Shown: positions 1-12,420 of the stretch, in pieces
How positions within the stretch are numbered: position 1 is the stretch's first letter
Layout of the letters: every line of letters starts with the position of its first letter
Assembly: GCF_902459465.1 (NCBI RefSeq)
Contig: NC_047077.1
Coordinates: 2,852,001-2,916,000, forward strand
Length of the DNA: 64,000 nucleotides
Direction of reading: 5' to 3'
From: Asterias rubens
Lineage: Eukaryota; Echinodermata; Asteroidea; Forcipulatida; Asteriidae
Notes under the pieces: generated by a model
Told to the model about the DNA's origin: nothing
Seen by the model: the letters and a program-made list of their open reading frames with translations, nothing else
Databases searched by the model: none
Made by a program: the position numbers and the translations under genes

Positions 1-77
1 TTTTTTTGCGTATGTTGAGATACACCAAGTAAAAAGACTGGTCTTTCACAATTATCAAACGTGTTCAGTGCCTTTAA
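1..77. repeat. TTAA-MITE fragment (one end)
   Basis: One end of the dispersed palindromic MITE described at 1944-2193. It reads from the conserved block GTTGAGATACACCAAGT through the tract ending GTGCCTTTAA. The rest of the element lies outside the window. Confidence 0.7.
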
Positions 78-1943
78 ACTATAGCTGCATAAATATTTGC
101 TGAAAGGGATGGTATATGTTTGGTAATCAATCTTAAAATTAATGTAAATACTGGACTTAGTTACTGCAGCAGATTTCGATAGCATAAAGCATTTTGAGAA
201 AAATTGCAACTCGAAGTAATGTGGTTATGGAAAAAGATGTGTTTTCCTGTGCTTAGTATTTTTTGTGCTTAAAGGCTTTACGAAACTGGGCCCAGGTCAT
301 TCTTTGCATTTGCACTAGATTCCGCAAACTTCTTATTTAAATCCGCATGCCGAAGCCCACGTTTACCAACGTGGGCCACACGTTAGATAAAATTGAGTTT
401 CTTGGACAAACAAAATCAAGATTTTATTATTTTATGGGTGACATTCGCGAGTCGTTTGCTTAGTTTGCTTGTCGTCTTCGTATTTCCAATTATCTGTTAT
501 ATTAGCTCTCTGAAGCCTATCTTGTGCAAACTCCATCTGGTTTCCAGCACAAGGATGTTTTGTATGCAAGTTCGCCCCAAACAAAGCTAAAAAACCACTC
601 TAGGTAAGGGGCTACAAGTAGAAAATGATGAAACATTGAAACTAACTCAGGGGAACTGGAAGCAGGAATTGATATTCATCTGAAAACAGTCCAGATTGAA
701 CGATGAGGGAAACATTCACCAGTTATAGCAGGGGACTGGAATGGCAGTTATTATACGCTAAATTTAAAACACTTGGTCTAAGGTTAAGTGGAGCTTACTC
801 TACTATTACACACTGATCTCTATCTAAATATAGCAGTTGTACATCCTGGATTGGGAGGTGTTATAACATAATCTTAAGGTCAAGATACAAGATAAGCTTG
901 CAAGGGACGTACGGTTCTAAAAAAAGCACATCTTCACACTCAAACTGGGTCAGGTTGAACAAGAAAAGTGTTAGAAAGTAGACTTAAGCTCGGATTCTGC
1001 GTAATACTGACGCAATCTGGATGAGTTCAACACATAGTCCCGGTCACACTGACCCTCAAAAGAGTCAGTCTACCTTGGACCCGAAACAGTGTGAATTCTG
1101 ACCAAGATTAGGGTCAATTCTGACCGGGAGCTTTAAGAGGTTAAACGCGTGCAGCCGGACATTCAGAAATGCACACTGCTTACACCGACAACTTTTGGTT
1201 TCTTCAATATCTACTACTGCTACATCACAACAATATGTTTTGCATACAACATTTTAGTTAAACTCACACCAAATGAATGTTGTGCACAGCTTTTGAAGGG
1301 TAGATTGCAATTACTACAAAATAACTTTGACTGAAAGTACATTATATTTCAGTGAATTATTTAAATTTTTGTTCCGGTTATTCAATCGTAAGGTTGAATT
1401 GCAACTTTGAAGCAGTTTGAGGCAACGCGATCTGCTCACCGTTGAACATGAGTTTTAATGGGTCTTTCCGACAGTTGAACTCGGGATAGGGTCGTCAAAA
1501 TTTGCTTTCGTTTTTCGGGGCAGTCACAACTGCACACATGTGAAGAGGTCGATGCAACAGTGTTTCACATTACAGCCCCCCCCCCGTAATAGATTCCAAT
1601 GACACATTTGTCAGTTAAAGACAAATACAGGATCAGTAAGTATCGATCAGATGATTGATTATAGTTTCGATAGGAAAACCCACTGTTCATAAAAAAAAAG
1701 GTAATCAGTCCGAACTACTACTAGTCTAAGCATTAATGTCATTTTGTTCTGCTAATTTTAATGTGCCAATTGAATATGAGGGAATGTTTTCCTTTTATAA
1801 AGTCCACCTTTCATCTCTCATGTCTAATTGAAATAAAATAAATGACTTACCCTCATGGTTGCATAAAGACACTTCGAGACGTGAAGATCAAACTAAAAAA
1901 CAAAGCAGAAAACAAAAATTTAATCGTTGAGTCTTCTATAACT
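78..1943. other. No gene seen
   Basis: AT-rich sequence with only short chance reading frames (about 65 codons or fewer) that match nothing I recognise. Around 1037-1130 there is a cluster of direct and inverted copies of a GGTCA/TGACC-like word. A C homopolymer lies near 1575. I see no splice-bounded coding block. Confidence 0.6.
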
Positions 1944-2193
1944 TTAAAGGCAGTGGACACGTTTGGTAATTACTCAAAATAATTGTTAGCAAATTCTAAA
2001 CTTGAGGTCTCGAAATCAAATTCGTGGAAAATTACTTCGTTCTCGAAAACTACGTCACTTCAGAGGGAGCCGTTTCTCACAATATGTTATACTATCAACC
2101 TCCCCCCCCCCCCCCCCATTACTCGTTCCAAAGTGAGGTTTTATGCTCAGATAATTATTTTGAGTAATTGCCAATAGTGTCCACTGCCTTTAA
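1944..2193. mobile_element. TTAA-flanked palindromic MITE
   Basis: About 240 bp bounded by TTAA on both sides. The inverted ends are AGGCAGTGGACAC and GTGTCCACTGCCT. The interior carries the family's marker words (GAGGTCTCGAAATCAA, a TTTCTCACAATATGTTATAC block and GAGTAATTGCCAATAGTGT). A C17-like homopolymer interrupts it near 2101. No protein is encoded. The TTAA target resembles that of piggyBac-type elements, but the terminal bases are not the CCC usual for that superfamily, so the superfamily is open. Confidence 0.85.
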
Positions 2194-4215
2194 GCATTGT
2201 GCTAAAACATGAACTTCATATCAATAGGCTTCAATCCTAAAAGTATACAATGTTGCTGTTATCCTTACGAATCATTGCATAGTACTATTAAGTTCAATAA
2301 ATTGTTGTATTTAATATTTGAACGGGGGACATAGTGTCATATTATGTGCAGATATTTTTCGATTTTTTAATGTGCAATTCCAGACGTCACTCCGGGGCCT
2401 GCTTGGACCCCATGTACTTTCATGTCATAATGTGGAAATTGAGTTCTAGTCATAAACGCAAGTGTTTCCTATAATCGGGTGTCTCCGGAATGCTCGACTG
2501 ACAGGCTCAATTTTATTTGCCATAATTCAGCTAAAACTTGACCTATAATGTGCGACATTGTATATTCCAGGATAAGCTCTTAACCCCAACTCCCTGTGGT
2601 TCAAAGGGAAGTAATAGCATACGTCCTAATCAGTTGAAAGCCATGTTTTTGTGTACAAAATGTGTTAGGGTTAATCTCTTTAGTGTCCAGTGCCTTCTCA
2701 AATTCAATTTTGTATTATTATGTCGTTGGGGAAAATTCAATATTAACCAACTGGGGAAGGGACCCAAAGGAGTCACATGGGATCAGCACGTGTAGGAAAA
2801 AATGCAGTAAGATTTTTGTTTTACAAAATGTCTGAATTGGCGAATAATTATGAGCCACCGTATGAGTTTGCAACTATTTGACAACATCCATGTGGAGTTC
2901 TTGTAGAGTAGACCATCATGAGATTGTACATGGGAAAGGGCATTTAGGTTGGCAATCATGTTTTGGTAAGCATAATTTTGTTGCACTTAGCTATACTATA
3001 TGCTTAACAGAAAGGCAGACAGACCACCAACTCATACATCCAACGACTGTGGGCCGACCATCGCTTCAAATTGTTCCAATATTCAGGTCTAAAAATTTAA
3101 ATCTTAGCTGTTAAAAGAACACAAAATTCTTCCAAAACAATGATTTTGTATCGCCCCTTGATGTTAATTTTGATTATCTCTTGTGTATGTATTTTGTGAC
3201 AACACTCATGGTGTCAATGTTCAACACCCCAGCTTTTGCAGCGTGCTTCGTGTCATCGTGAAAAACGGTAGGCCGTGCTTCTTTCTTTTATAATGTTGTG
3301 ATACCGCAGGACATGGAAGAGTCGTCTGTAAAAGGGCAGTTGTGTGACGGGGGCAATTTGTCACAGGGAGTACGTTGCTTGCTTTCCCGGCCGTCCACTC
3401 CTAATGAAGCCCACACCAAGGTCCCGGGTTTGTTTAAGGGCCACAGGTTGCCGTCCCGTCACTAACCTGCTCGCGTTTCTTGGCCCTGATTAAGCAATTG
3501 ATCAATCAGCTAAAAGTTGAAGATCCTCCACACAAATGCCCATTACCTGTCCAGGCCACTTTATGCTGGATTGCACGATGCCTTTTAAAGAATTATCCCT
3601 CGCTTTGAAACACAAGTTGGTTTAATTAAACATCCTTTTGGCACTGATACGGCATCTGTCATGTCCGTGTGATGTGTGATAGATGCGTGTTGTAGGCCGA
3701 GAGCCATTAAAGGTATGAACAATATCGCAATGAGCAAAATGGCCTGCCCACCTACTCGAAGGGAGACGGTTTGGACGGGGGAAGCGTCGAAATGGGGAAG
3801 CGTCGAAATGGGAAAGCTTGGACGGGGAGAGTGCCAGTCAAAAAGGACGGCCTCGCTGCGAAAGGGTTTGTCCTGTACTCAACATTGTGCGACTGTTGTC
3901 ACGCGAATCCCTGTTGTTACGTAAAGATTGGTTCAGATGTCAGACAATTATTGCTTTACAAGCGCATAGAAAGCACGACAAATCTAGGCTTAGCAGATTA
4001 CGGTCCCAAGCGAAAATACCGTGTCACGTGCTTGCACATTATGTGACTGGTTTACTGATTACTTTTGCTTAGCAGAAAGAAGCTTGTTCGGTTCTGTTTT
4101 GGCTCTTTTTTAACATCAGTCTTATCATAGTCGCCATTACTGCCAAAAGCCCCTTCACATTTTATTGAATGATTTTGTTGTAAAAATCTTCAGATAAGAA
4201 CATGCAAAATATGGT
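2194..4215. other. No gene seen
   Basis: About 2 kb without a recognisable gene. Several overlapping open frames of 80-90 codons occur at 3676-4072. They stack in different frames of the same strand and their composition follows a short internal duplication of GGGGAAGCGTCGAAATGG (3778-3815), so I read them as chance. Confidence 0.55.
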
Positions 4216-5572
4216 TTAAAGACAGTGGACACTATTGGTAATTGTCAAAGACCAGTCTTCTCACTTGCTGTGTCTCATCATAATATGCATGAAATAACAA
4301 ACCTGTGAAAATTTGAGCTCAAGTGGTCTTCGAAGTTGCGAGATAATAATGAAAGAAATTTAGGGCCACTGATTTTCCGCGATCGCGGAAAACGGACGGA
4401 ATTCGCGGAATCCGCCCTTTGAAACGGAAAACGGGATTTCAGAAAATTTGATTTTTTTTTTTTTTTTTTTTTTTCTTGACGCCAAAACTATTGAAATTGC
4501 ATTCTTTATTAAGATTCTTTTTGTTAAACTAAAAAGGCATCAGAAATCAGACCATTAAAAAGTACGAGATCGTAACCGTGGATCATTCTGTTCTACTTCA
4601 CACCATCCTCAATGTTTACACACATGATGTACACACGTTGTTAACATGGTTAAGCGAAGGGCATTATTCGCGGCACGTTTTAAACATTTTTTGTTCACCC
4701 AAATTGCATTTTCTCCCTCTCTTTTACCAACAATAATACACAAACTAGCTTACCTATGATCTATAAGAACACATACAATGTTTTTTCATCTCGGAAAGGT
4801 CTAAAATAAAACCGTAAACTGTCAACATTCTGTCGCCAAAGCGAAAACAAAATGGCTGACATTTTGTTTGTGGATGGAGAATGGTCACGTCCATAGACTT
4901 GTTCCCAAGTCTTTGATCATGCTGAAACAGCGCCCTCTTGTGGATACACTCCTGTCATTAGACTACAATGTGGCTGATGCAGAGAATCAACTGCAGTTTT
5001 AGACTTGGAATCAAGTCTATCACATCATGTGCATTGATACTGCAGTCACAGTGCAACCTTTTTAGAACAGCAGTATACAAAATAATCCACAATTATAAAA
5101 AAAAGTATTTTTTTGAAATTTGTCAGTTCAAATGAACATTTTACGAAGTCAACAGTGCAACTTATCTCAAATTGATTTTTATAAGTATGTCCCTGGGTAT
5201 TAAACAACCTTTTATCTAATTAAAAAAACATGAAACGGAATTTTTTGTGCCTGAAACGGAATTCATGTTTTTGCCAAACGGAATTTGCACTTTTCTGAAA
5301 CGGAAAATCAGTGGCCCTAAAGAAAAGAACACCCTTGTCACACAAAGTTGTGTGCTTTCTGATGCTTGATTTCGAGACCTCAAACTCTAAGCTTGAGGTC
5401 TCAAAATCAAGTTCATGGAAAATTACTTCTTTCTCGAAAACTACGTCACTTCAGACAGAGCCGTTTCTCACAATGTTTTATACTATCAACAGCTCCCCAT
5501 TACTCATTACCAATCGAGGTTTTATGCTGATAACTACTTTGAGTAATTACCAATAGTGTCCACTGCCTTTAA
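4216..5572. mobile_element. TTAA-MITE split by a younger insertion
   Basis: The two halves of one MITE copy (4216-4360 and 5320-5572) are collinear with the family consensus and end in TTAA. They are separated by a 959-bp element with its own inverted ends at 4361-5319. Removing that insert rejoins the word AATGAAAGAAA to AACACCCTTGTCAC as in uninterrupted copies such as 31246-31619. Confidence 0.85.
4361..5319. mobile_element. hAT-like non-autonomous transposon
   Basis: The terminal inverted repeats are TAGGGCCACTGATTTTCCG and its complement CGGAAAATCAGTGGCCCTA. The flanks are AAGAAATT and AAGAAAAG, a partly decayed 8-bp duplication. TAGGG-type ends plus an 8-bp duplication are typical of the hAT superfamily. 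Near both ends the word CGGAA or ACGGAAT is repeated many times, in subterminal-repeat fashion. A long T run lies near 4448-4474. No transposase frame is present, so movement would have required an enzyme made elsewhere. Confidence 0.8.
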
Positions 5573-8200
5573 TAGCCTGACGTTTCGACACTGGTAGAGT
5601 CTTTATAACGGAATGAAAAGGAAACGAGAAGAAATAAAGCTCATGTATAGCCTACCTTTTAAAATAAATTGTCCGGGTCAGACAATAGTACTAACAAACT
5701 GCCACCATTGATGTTTCAGACCAAATCAAACCAAAACTACCAATTTACCTTTAAAAATGCAAAATGTAAAACTTATAACGTGTTTAAGACGCTCAGTTTT
5801 CAAGGTACGAGAAAATTCGTACTCATACGTTAATCGCAAATGTCGCCCTCTTATAAACATCCCTTAAAATGCTCGAACCTGCTTTATTTTATTAATATGT
5901 GGAATTACTACGGCACGTGGTAGTGGCCAATGCTAGGAGTCTATATAATGACTCCCCATACAACATCTCAAATAATTACTGAATCCATGTCTTGTTCGAT
6001 ATAAATTACTTACATCAAAATATTGAAATTGATTGTCATCGTGTGAGTAGGTCATGTTCAGGATGCAACCTTGCCGTTGATAATGACAATTTAATAAAGA
6101 TTAAAGAGAGTTAAAAATGGGTCAACATAATTTAATGAGCATTTCATCTACAGCAGTTAATATCCTTGCCGACGAGTGCTCTATATTTCGACAACCCTAT
6201 GCTCCGACCCCCCCCCTAGTTATTATTAATACAACTAACTTAACTATGAACTATAAAAAAATACATCATATGAGAAAGAACTATGCGTGAGGTTAAAAAT
6301 AAATAAATATGATGCATTTTATTGATACTTCGCCGTGTGAAATGGAACAGTCCAAATTTTAGCTCGTGATTATAAAACTTGTGCAATAATGTACTCATAG
6401 AGCATCCAATATTTGTAAAAACACACATGGTTTGGATTTATCATGTACGTACACGAAGTTTTGACTTATCGTGTACGTAAACGTAAAGACAGGTTTTCCA
6501 TTCATGTGGTGACAATACGCTCCCGTATCTGACAAACGCAACACCTGGTTGCGCCAGCTAGCTGTGGCAGTCTGCAACAAATCGATTGGTTTTGGGCGGC
6601 TCTACGGCCCCTTTGATGGACCATAGAGAATGATGATGATGATGATCTGACAAACAGTGGCCCCCCCCCCCTCTCAAAATTGATGGCTCGCTACAACTTC
6701 GCAAAATCCGCCCTGACAAGTAAAACACCTCCACGAATGAGCCTGATCGGTCATTATAGGTGATCGGTCTTTTTCTCACTCTGTGTGCCGCGTCTATGAA
6801 ATAAATTAATGTAAAATCATCGGTTTCTTTCATCCAATGTAAAGGGGACGTATACCTTTGGTTTTTGGAACCATTCTATTTCGTAATCCTATACGTAAAA
6901 ACCGAAACTCCAAGGCGGTTAAATCCACACGGGAAGAGTAATCATCATTTCGAAAACACAATTTGAGAAACGTTAACAATTAATACATACGGTACTCAAT
7001 GTGAAATATTATATTAGTACGAGCGAAGCACAACTGCGAAGCGTCCTTTATTTATCAATATAGGACTCCTTTACTCTGGAGTGCTGGAACATTATGGTAA
7101 CATGGCAACATAAAGTATGAAACGTGACGCATAATTCACCAATCAAATGACAAGGAAATGCGGTACTAAATGAAATTATATTTCTGGTAGAGTTTAATAT
7201 TGTTCATCTATTCACACTATCCAGTACAAACTCTCTATAAAAAAAATAGAATAATGAGAAAATCAGTTTGGTTTGTATACGGTGGTTTTGTTCACTATAG
7301 ACTTTATTTTGTCATTAACTGCAACTAACATTATTCTGATTCACCTCGCAAGCCTAGAGCATACTAATTTGGGTGTCTAAAATTTGAGAGTGACAAATGA
7401 ATTGGTTGAGTAGCGACCACCGAGCTTCAAGTAGGCAGCTGTGTCTGAGAAACACACATTCTTACACTCTTTCTTGGCTCATGCATGTATTTCAGTCAAT
7501 TAGTCTACTTTCAAAACAAGCTCACTCCAAAACCGCACCAGAGCCCGAATTAATTTGTAGTCATTTTACCCCTATACAAATCACATGTCAAAAAGTATTG
7601 TAATGTCAGTCGTGTGAGCAAATCTAAGCACACTCAAACTCAAAAATGTATCCCAGCCCTATTGGATTCCATATTTTGTCCCTGCATTCAGCAGTTTTTC
7701 CCTTGGATTTTGTACACAAATTTCCTTAAAGAGCACCCCAGTCTTGAGAATTACGATGGACATCTTTTTTTTTACCCCCCTTTTACTTACACATGTCCAG
7801 TGTGTTTTACAGAGTTAAAGAATACGGGGTTTTTTTCTTATGTATCCAGAGTGTATCCTGTGGGTGCAAATAAAGGAAGGGCCATTGTGGGTCAATATAC
7901 CCCACAAAGGTTTTCGTTGTTCAACTTGGACTCCACAGAGAAATTCTCAGGAAAAGGAAATAATAGAACAACAATGGCAGGACCCCACAACTGATCCTTA
8001 AGGTTTGGTTTGTGGGTAGATACACATTACAGTAGGGACCTATGTAACAAAGTAAAAGAGGTCATGAGTCCTCGGTATGGTGTGGAGGTCCCCAAATGGA
8101 AAGTTCGTACAAAAACACTGGGAGCTGTTGCCAATGAGACTATAATTGTGAATGACTTTTGAAGAAGAAGTCGATATGGGGTTATGATTTGGGCTCATTC
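5573..8200. other. No gene seen; simple repeats
   Basis: About 2.6 kb of AT-rich sequence. It contains a C run near 6209, a (GAT)n tract at about 6631-6648, another C run near 6661, and a degenerate member of the AACGTATACCTTTGG repeat family at about 6839-6930. The 126-codon open frame at 7614-7994 has no recognisable domain and no splice-flanked context; I leave it uncalled. Confidence 0.5.
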
Positions 8201-8204
8201 TTCA

Positions 8205-8570
8205 AGGCAGGGTATACTTTTGGTAATAACTAAAAAAATTAATAACCATAACAACTTTCTTGGAAAAAAGCACTGGAGAGCTGTTGATATTAATATAAGG
8301 CATTGTTAGAAACGACACCTTTTGAATCCAATATGTAATTTAAAAGAGCATGGGAAATTTGTACACCAACAATTTAATCTAAGAAAGGCTTCCCATGTAT
8401 CAAAAATCCAGAATATGCAACAAGGGTGTTTTTTTTAAAGTATTTTCTTGCAACTTCGATGACCAATTGATTCCACATTTTCACACTTTTGTTATCTTCT
8501 GCATGTTAGTATACACTGAGTAAGGATACTGGTCTGTATTAACCAACAAAATAGCCTGCCCTTCATTTAA
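8205..8570. repeat. Diverged TTAA-MITE relative
   Basis: The order of marker words matches the MITE family: TTTTGGTAATAACTAAAA, GGAGAGCTGTTGAT, a CATTGTTAGAAACG block, AACAAGGGTGTTTTTT, CTTGCAACTTCGATGACC and ATACTGGTCTGT. The ends are decayed and no clear TTAA pair remains. This looks like an old copy. Confidence 0.6.
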
Positions 8571-9517
8571 AGATAGGGCCATATATAGATGTGTTACGTT
8601 ACACCAATGTTAAAAATTCAGGTACTATGTACACAAAAAGTCATGTGAAAAATTCAGCTGAATACAGTGTCTGCTTGCTGAGAAAACAGCAAACAAACTG
8701 TCGTTACACACATTACTGTCGTTTTTACACAATAAACTATGGAGCACCTCCTGAGATGCCCCCTCCCTGGAGCAAGAATGCAGAACTGAGGACCTTGCAG
8801 AGAACAATGATATTGCTAGGAGCTTTGTGGACACGATAAGAAGAAGAAGTTTCACACAAACGTCGAATTATTCATCCACGTCTGAGATGACGAGTACCAG
8901 CCACATCTCTGGCCGCAGCATTCGCGAACGGACACAAACCTGAGAAACATGATTAAACCGTTTCTCTCATTCAGATGTGGGGATTTTTTTTGGTAAATCC
9001 TTTCTCAAAATAGCTCATAAACAGCCGCAATTCTTCTCACCTATAAGATAAGTTTTGATGGTCATCATTTATTTGTGTGTTATAAGGCGGTGCGGTGTAA
9101 AAACTACTTCTCAACTTGGCATATTGGATATACTTGTCCAGCGTAGGACCTACTTGTTTATAATGATGATATTTCTTTCTTTTCAGCTGTGAAATTGTAT
9201 ATGTTTTAATATTTATGAGAGAGTGCTTGAATTGTACAGTTGACATATAAAGTGGTTATGGCTACAGTATATTAGACCAAAAAAAGATGGAGTTTTGAGA
9301 AAACGTGTTTGCAATTTGGGCTATACTAAAACTTCCTTGGGCACATGTAGAAAACGCACAGTTTACTAGTCCATTTGGGCAAATTTTCTTTTACAGCTTA
9401 TAAGTGCGAGGCATCCATCTGTCTATACATCATTCACAAAAGCCAACAGCACCTTATGGATGGGCAAACATACATTGCTAATAAAACGCTCGTGACACGT
9501 TGGTCTGTGTACCTTTT

Positions 9518-9792
9518 GTAGGACACAAAACACAATATCCACAGATTTACATCAAACTCACACAGTTTGAAGATAATGATGGGTGCTGTAGTTTTTGAGA
9601 AATGAGTAAAACAAGTCACGAAAATAATTTTAGCACGTAAAACGTAATTTCATGACAACAATGTTTTACTCATTTCTCAAAAACCACAGCAGTTCATCAG
9701 CAAGTAATATTTTAAGGTAAATCTTTCACATGATCTTCAAACTGTGTAAGTTTAATGTAAATCTGTGGACATTGTGTTTTGTGTTACAAAAA
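9518..9792. mobile_element. Fold-back element
   Basis: Two arms are inverted copies. The left arm carries ACACAAAACACAATATCCAC, an AGTTTGAAGATAATGA block and GTTTTTGAGAAATGAGTAAA. The right arm carries TTTACTCATTTCTCAAAAAC, TGATCTTCAAACTGTG and ACATTGTGTTTTGTGT. The unpaired centre is about 50 bp. There is no coding capacity. It would be a MITE; target duplications are not clear. Confidence 0.65.
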
Positions 9793-10789
9793 GTAGAACT
9801 TTTAGTTTTGGAACAGTTCGATTGTTTTCATCTTATACATGTATATATATTCAATGAAACTGACATGTTGGAATTTCATATTCATTTGGTCGCGTTTTTG
9901 AGGTATCTCCGAAAATCCGAAGGCTTGCTAAGAATGAAAAACATCATCGTTTAATAAAGCTTACTGATTATGAATTTCATACATAGAACGATAATTTATT
10001 CTTTGAAAAAATCTCTCTAAGAAAATGAAGTAACAGCAGCTGATTTCAACTATTACAACCTATACTTGAGGATAATTATAATGAAAATTGTAAACATGGT
10101 TTTTTACTGTTCCATGACTCCACAAATAATTAAGTCACAAGTTTCACATGTTTAAATAAGAAGGTATAAATCAGGTATAAATCAGACAACATGTCAGCCC
10201 TAACCAGTGTGTAATGCCTTTACGAGCGTGTGTTCTGTCATGATCATGCTTGTTGAATAAGCAATGCGGTAAAGCTTCAAAATCTCATTTGTGACGGGGG
10301 CTAGTCGGGTGCTTTGAGTACGATAAGATGGCAATTTGTCACCTGACTTTCAAGTATCGTGGAATCGGTGTATCTAGTCAAGGATCTATTGGTGGTTAAA
10401 CCGTGTTAGTAAATCGGGGAGATTTTGAAACTGGCAGAGATCTGCATACGGAGCTATGGAGTGTCACCCATCATGCTATTTAAGTACTTATTTTAAATTG
10501 TCATACAGTTAAAACAATTGGATCAGGATTAACCCAGGGAAGTAAAAGTTGTCATAAAAAAAAGAGTCTTCCACATTTTTGAGACTGCCATATGATGACG
10601 TCACAAACGTAAGATGTCGACATCCTGAGATGATTTATCCCTGGATGTCAACAAACTGAGGTAAGATGTTGACTATAAACAATCTCGATTTAAAAACATC
10701 CCGAACGTAGGATGTCGAATTCCCGAGATAATTAATCATGGGATGATAACATCCTGAGCTTTGCTATCAATAGACATAGCTAGCCAAAT
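9793..10789. other. No gene seen; dispersed-repeat remnant at left edge
   Basis: The first 160 bp contain words of a dispersed repeat (GGAACAGTTCGATTGTTTTC, CGTTTTTGAGGTATCTCCG) also seen near 12280, 24030 and 51424. The remainder shows no gene and no strong structure. Confidence 0.5.
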
Positions 10790-11064
10790 AAACGCACTGG
10801 ACAATATTGGTAATCTCAAAATAATTGGTATCACAAAAGCTTACTTGGTACGGGCAATGGAGAGACGTTGATAGTATATAAAACATTGTGAGAAACGGCC
10901 CCCTCTGCTGAAGTAACGTATAGTTCTTTAGAACGTTTCTCACTAGAATGTTCGAATTGAATAAGAGACCTCAGGTGACGTCTTGAATTCAAGACACCTG
11001 AAGCAACTTGTGCAACAAGTGTGTTTTTCTTCCATTATTCTCTCGCATGCTGTGATTGAACCCA
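10790..11064. repeat. Diverged TTAA-MITE copy
   Basis: Begins TAAACGCACTGGACAATATT and continues with the family words TTACTTGG, GGAGAGACGTTGATAGTAT, AAAACATTGTGAGAAACGGC and CAACAAGTGTGTTTTTCTT. The far end is missing, so it is truncated or eroded. Confidence 0.65.
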
Positions 11065-11792
11065 GTTTTTAGTCTTGAGCAATAATTATTTGCAAATGAT
11101 TCACAAAATAAACCTTAGTATTGTTAAGAGTGCAAGTGGAATGGTCTAATGCGCATGTGCAAACTTCATCCTATGATTGTTTGCTTTGTTTCCACCAGTT
11201 TCAACTCAATTTTTGAATATTTGTATGTACCTTATTTTACAAACTGTGATTATCAGGCATAGTTTCCAGATTTGGTTGGCAAAAACTTGGGCTGTGGTTG
11301 CAATTATAGAAAGGTCTATATGGAAAAGTGCACGCGTTTTATGCGCGCTCTGTGTACGTGTGCACGATTCTCAGCAATTGCATTTCACGCATGCAGGTTT
11401 AATCAACTTTGGCGGCCAATGCAGGGGGTCTATTGTTTTTTATAATTAATTGATTGTACCGTTAAGATTACATCGTGATGTAGTGTACTATCTTGCAGCA
11501 CCATTTTCTGTTTCTTTCTCTGAATGCCTTACTCATTTGTGACAAGAGGCATCGATACAGCGCGCTGCCCATGGGAGCGAGGTTGATGCATAACCCGACT
11601 CCGGGTACGATTCAAACCCTGGATTATGAACAAATCTTCCAGCACAAACCTGTAAGATCGCACATTTCCATAGTAACGATGCGATAAAAAACCAGATACG
11701 GATCACAGTGCATTGTGGTGTTGAAAGTATTGGGCTGTATTGTTTCACCATGGGGCAAGGTTTGACGAGAGTGTCTGTAAATGAAGCAATTA
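11065..11792. other. No gene seen
   Basis: Unique AT-rich sequence. Short open frames on both strands overlap each other and show no known motif. Confidence 0.5.
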
Positions 11793-12178
11793 AAGGAACA
11801 CGTTGCCTTGGATCGGACGAGTTTGTCTATAAAAAAAAACGTTTGTAACCGTTTTTTTATAACATGCGTATGGTTGGAAAGATGTTTTAAAAGTAAAATA
11901 CAATGATCCACACAAATTTGCCTCAAAATTACGAGGCTTTCCTTTTACTGTGCGAACTAACACGGTCGGCCATTTATGGGAGTCAAAAATTTGACTCCCA
12001 TAAATGGCCGACCGTGTTAGTCGACGAGGTAAAAGGAAAACCGTGCAATTTAGAGGCATGTTTGTGTGGATCATTGTATTCTACTTTTACAATATCTTTC
12101 CACCCATATGCATTTTATAAAAAACGGTTACAAACGCTTTTCAAAGACCAACTCGACCGATCCAAGGCAACGTGTTCA
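11793..12178. mobile_element. Long-hairpin MITE, copy 1 of 3
   Basis: A near-perfect inverted repeat about 386 bp long with almost no loop. The ends are AAGGAACACGTTGCCTTGG and its complement CCAAGGCAACGTGTTC. The centre is the perfect palindrome around 11976-12012 (ATGGGAGTCAAA / TTTGACTCCCAT). TTAA sits at the left edge. Open frames on both strands merely follow the hairpin. Other copies are at 29799-30178 and 33434-33812. Confidence 0.85.
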
Positions 12179-12269
12179 ATGCAACAGATACAAGATGTAC
12201 GAGGGCCGAGAAAAGGACTATAGATGTGAATATTTCCACACTTTCGACATAATTATTGTACTTTTATTT

Positions 12270-12420
12270 TAAAGGCAACGTATACATTTGGCTTTTGGAA
12301 CCGTTCGATTGTTTAAATCCTGCATAAAGTAAAACTAACCTGCGAAAATTGATTTCAAAAGGTGGTATAGTTTTTGAGGTATCGCCAAAAATCTGGAGCA
12401 GTTACGTTCCCATATTATAT
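12270..12420. repeat. Dispersed repeat (AACGTATAC family)
   Basis: Starts AAAGGCAACGTATACATTTG and contains GGAACCGTTCGATTG and TTTTTGAGGTATCGCC. Similar words occur at about 6839, 9800, 24030 and 51424. Full element boundaries were not determined. Confidence 0.5.

Noticed and set aside
1564-1580. Long C and G homopolymers (also near 2101, 6661, 13276, 18205, 20492, 40629, 63570) as functional elements
   Set aside because: Scattered on both strands with no common context; best explained as simple-sequence expansion, and lengths may carry sequencing error.
3676-4072. Three overlapping open frames of 82-91 codons
   Set aside because: They overlap in different frames of the same strand and follow a short internal duplication; no known motif in any.
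7614-7994. 126-codon open frame on the plus strand
   Set aside because: No recognisable domain, unlike coding composition, no splice partners; compatible with chance in a 64-kb window.
11624-12272. Stack of open frames about 90-106 codons on both strands
   Set aside because: They are created by the long-hairpin MITE; the same translated words recur at the other two copies.
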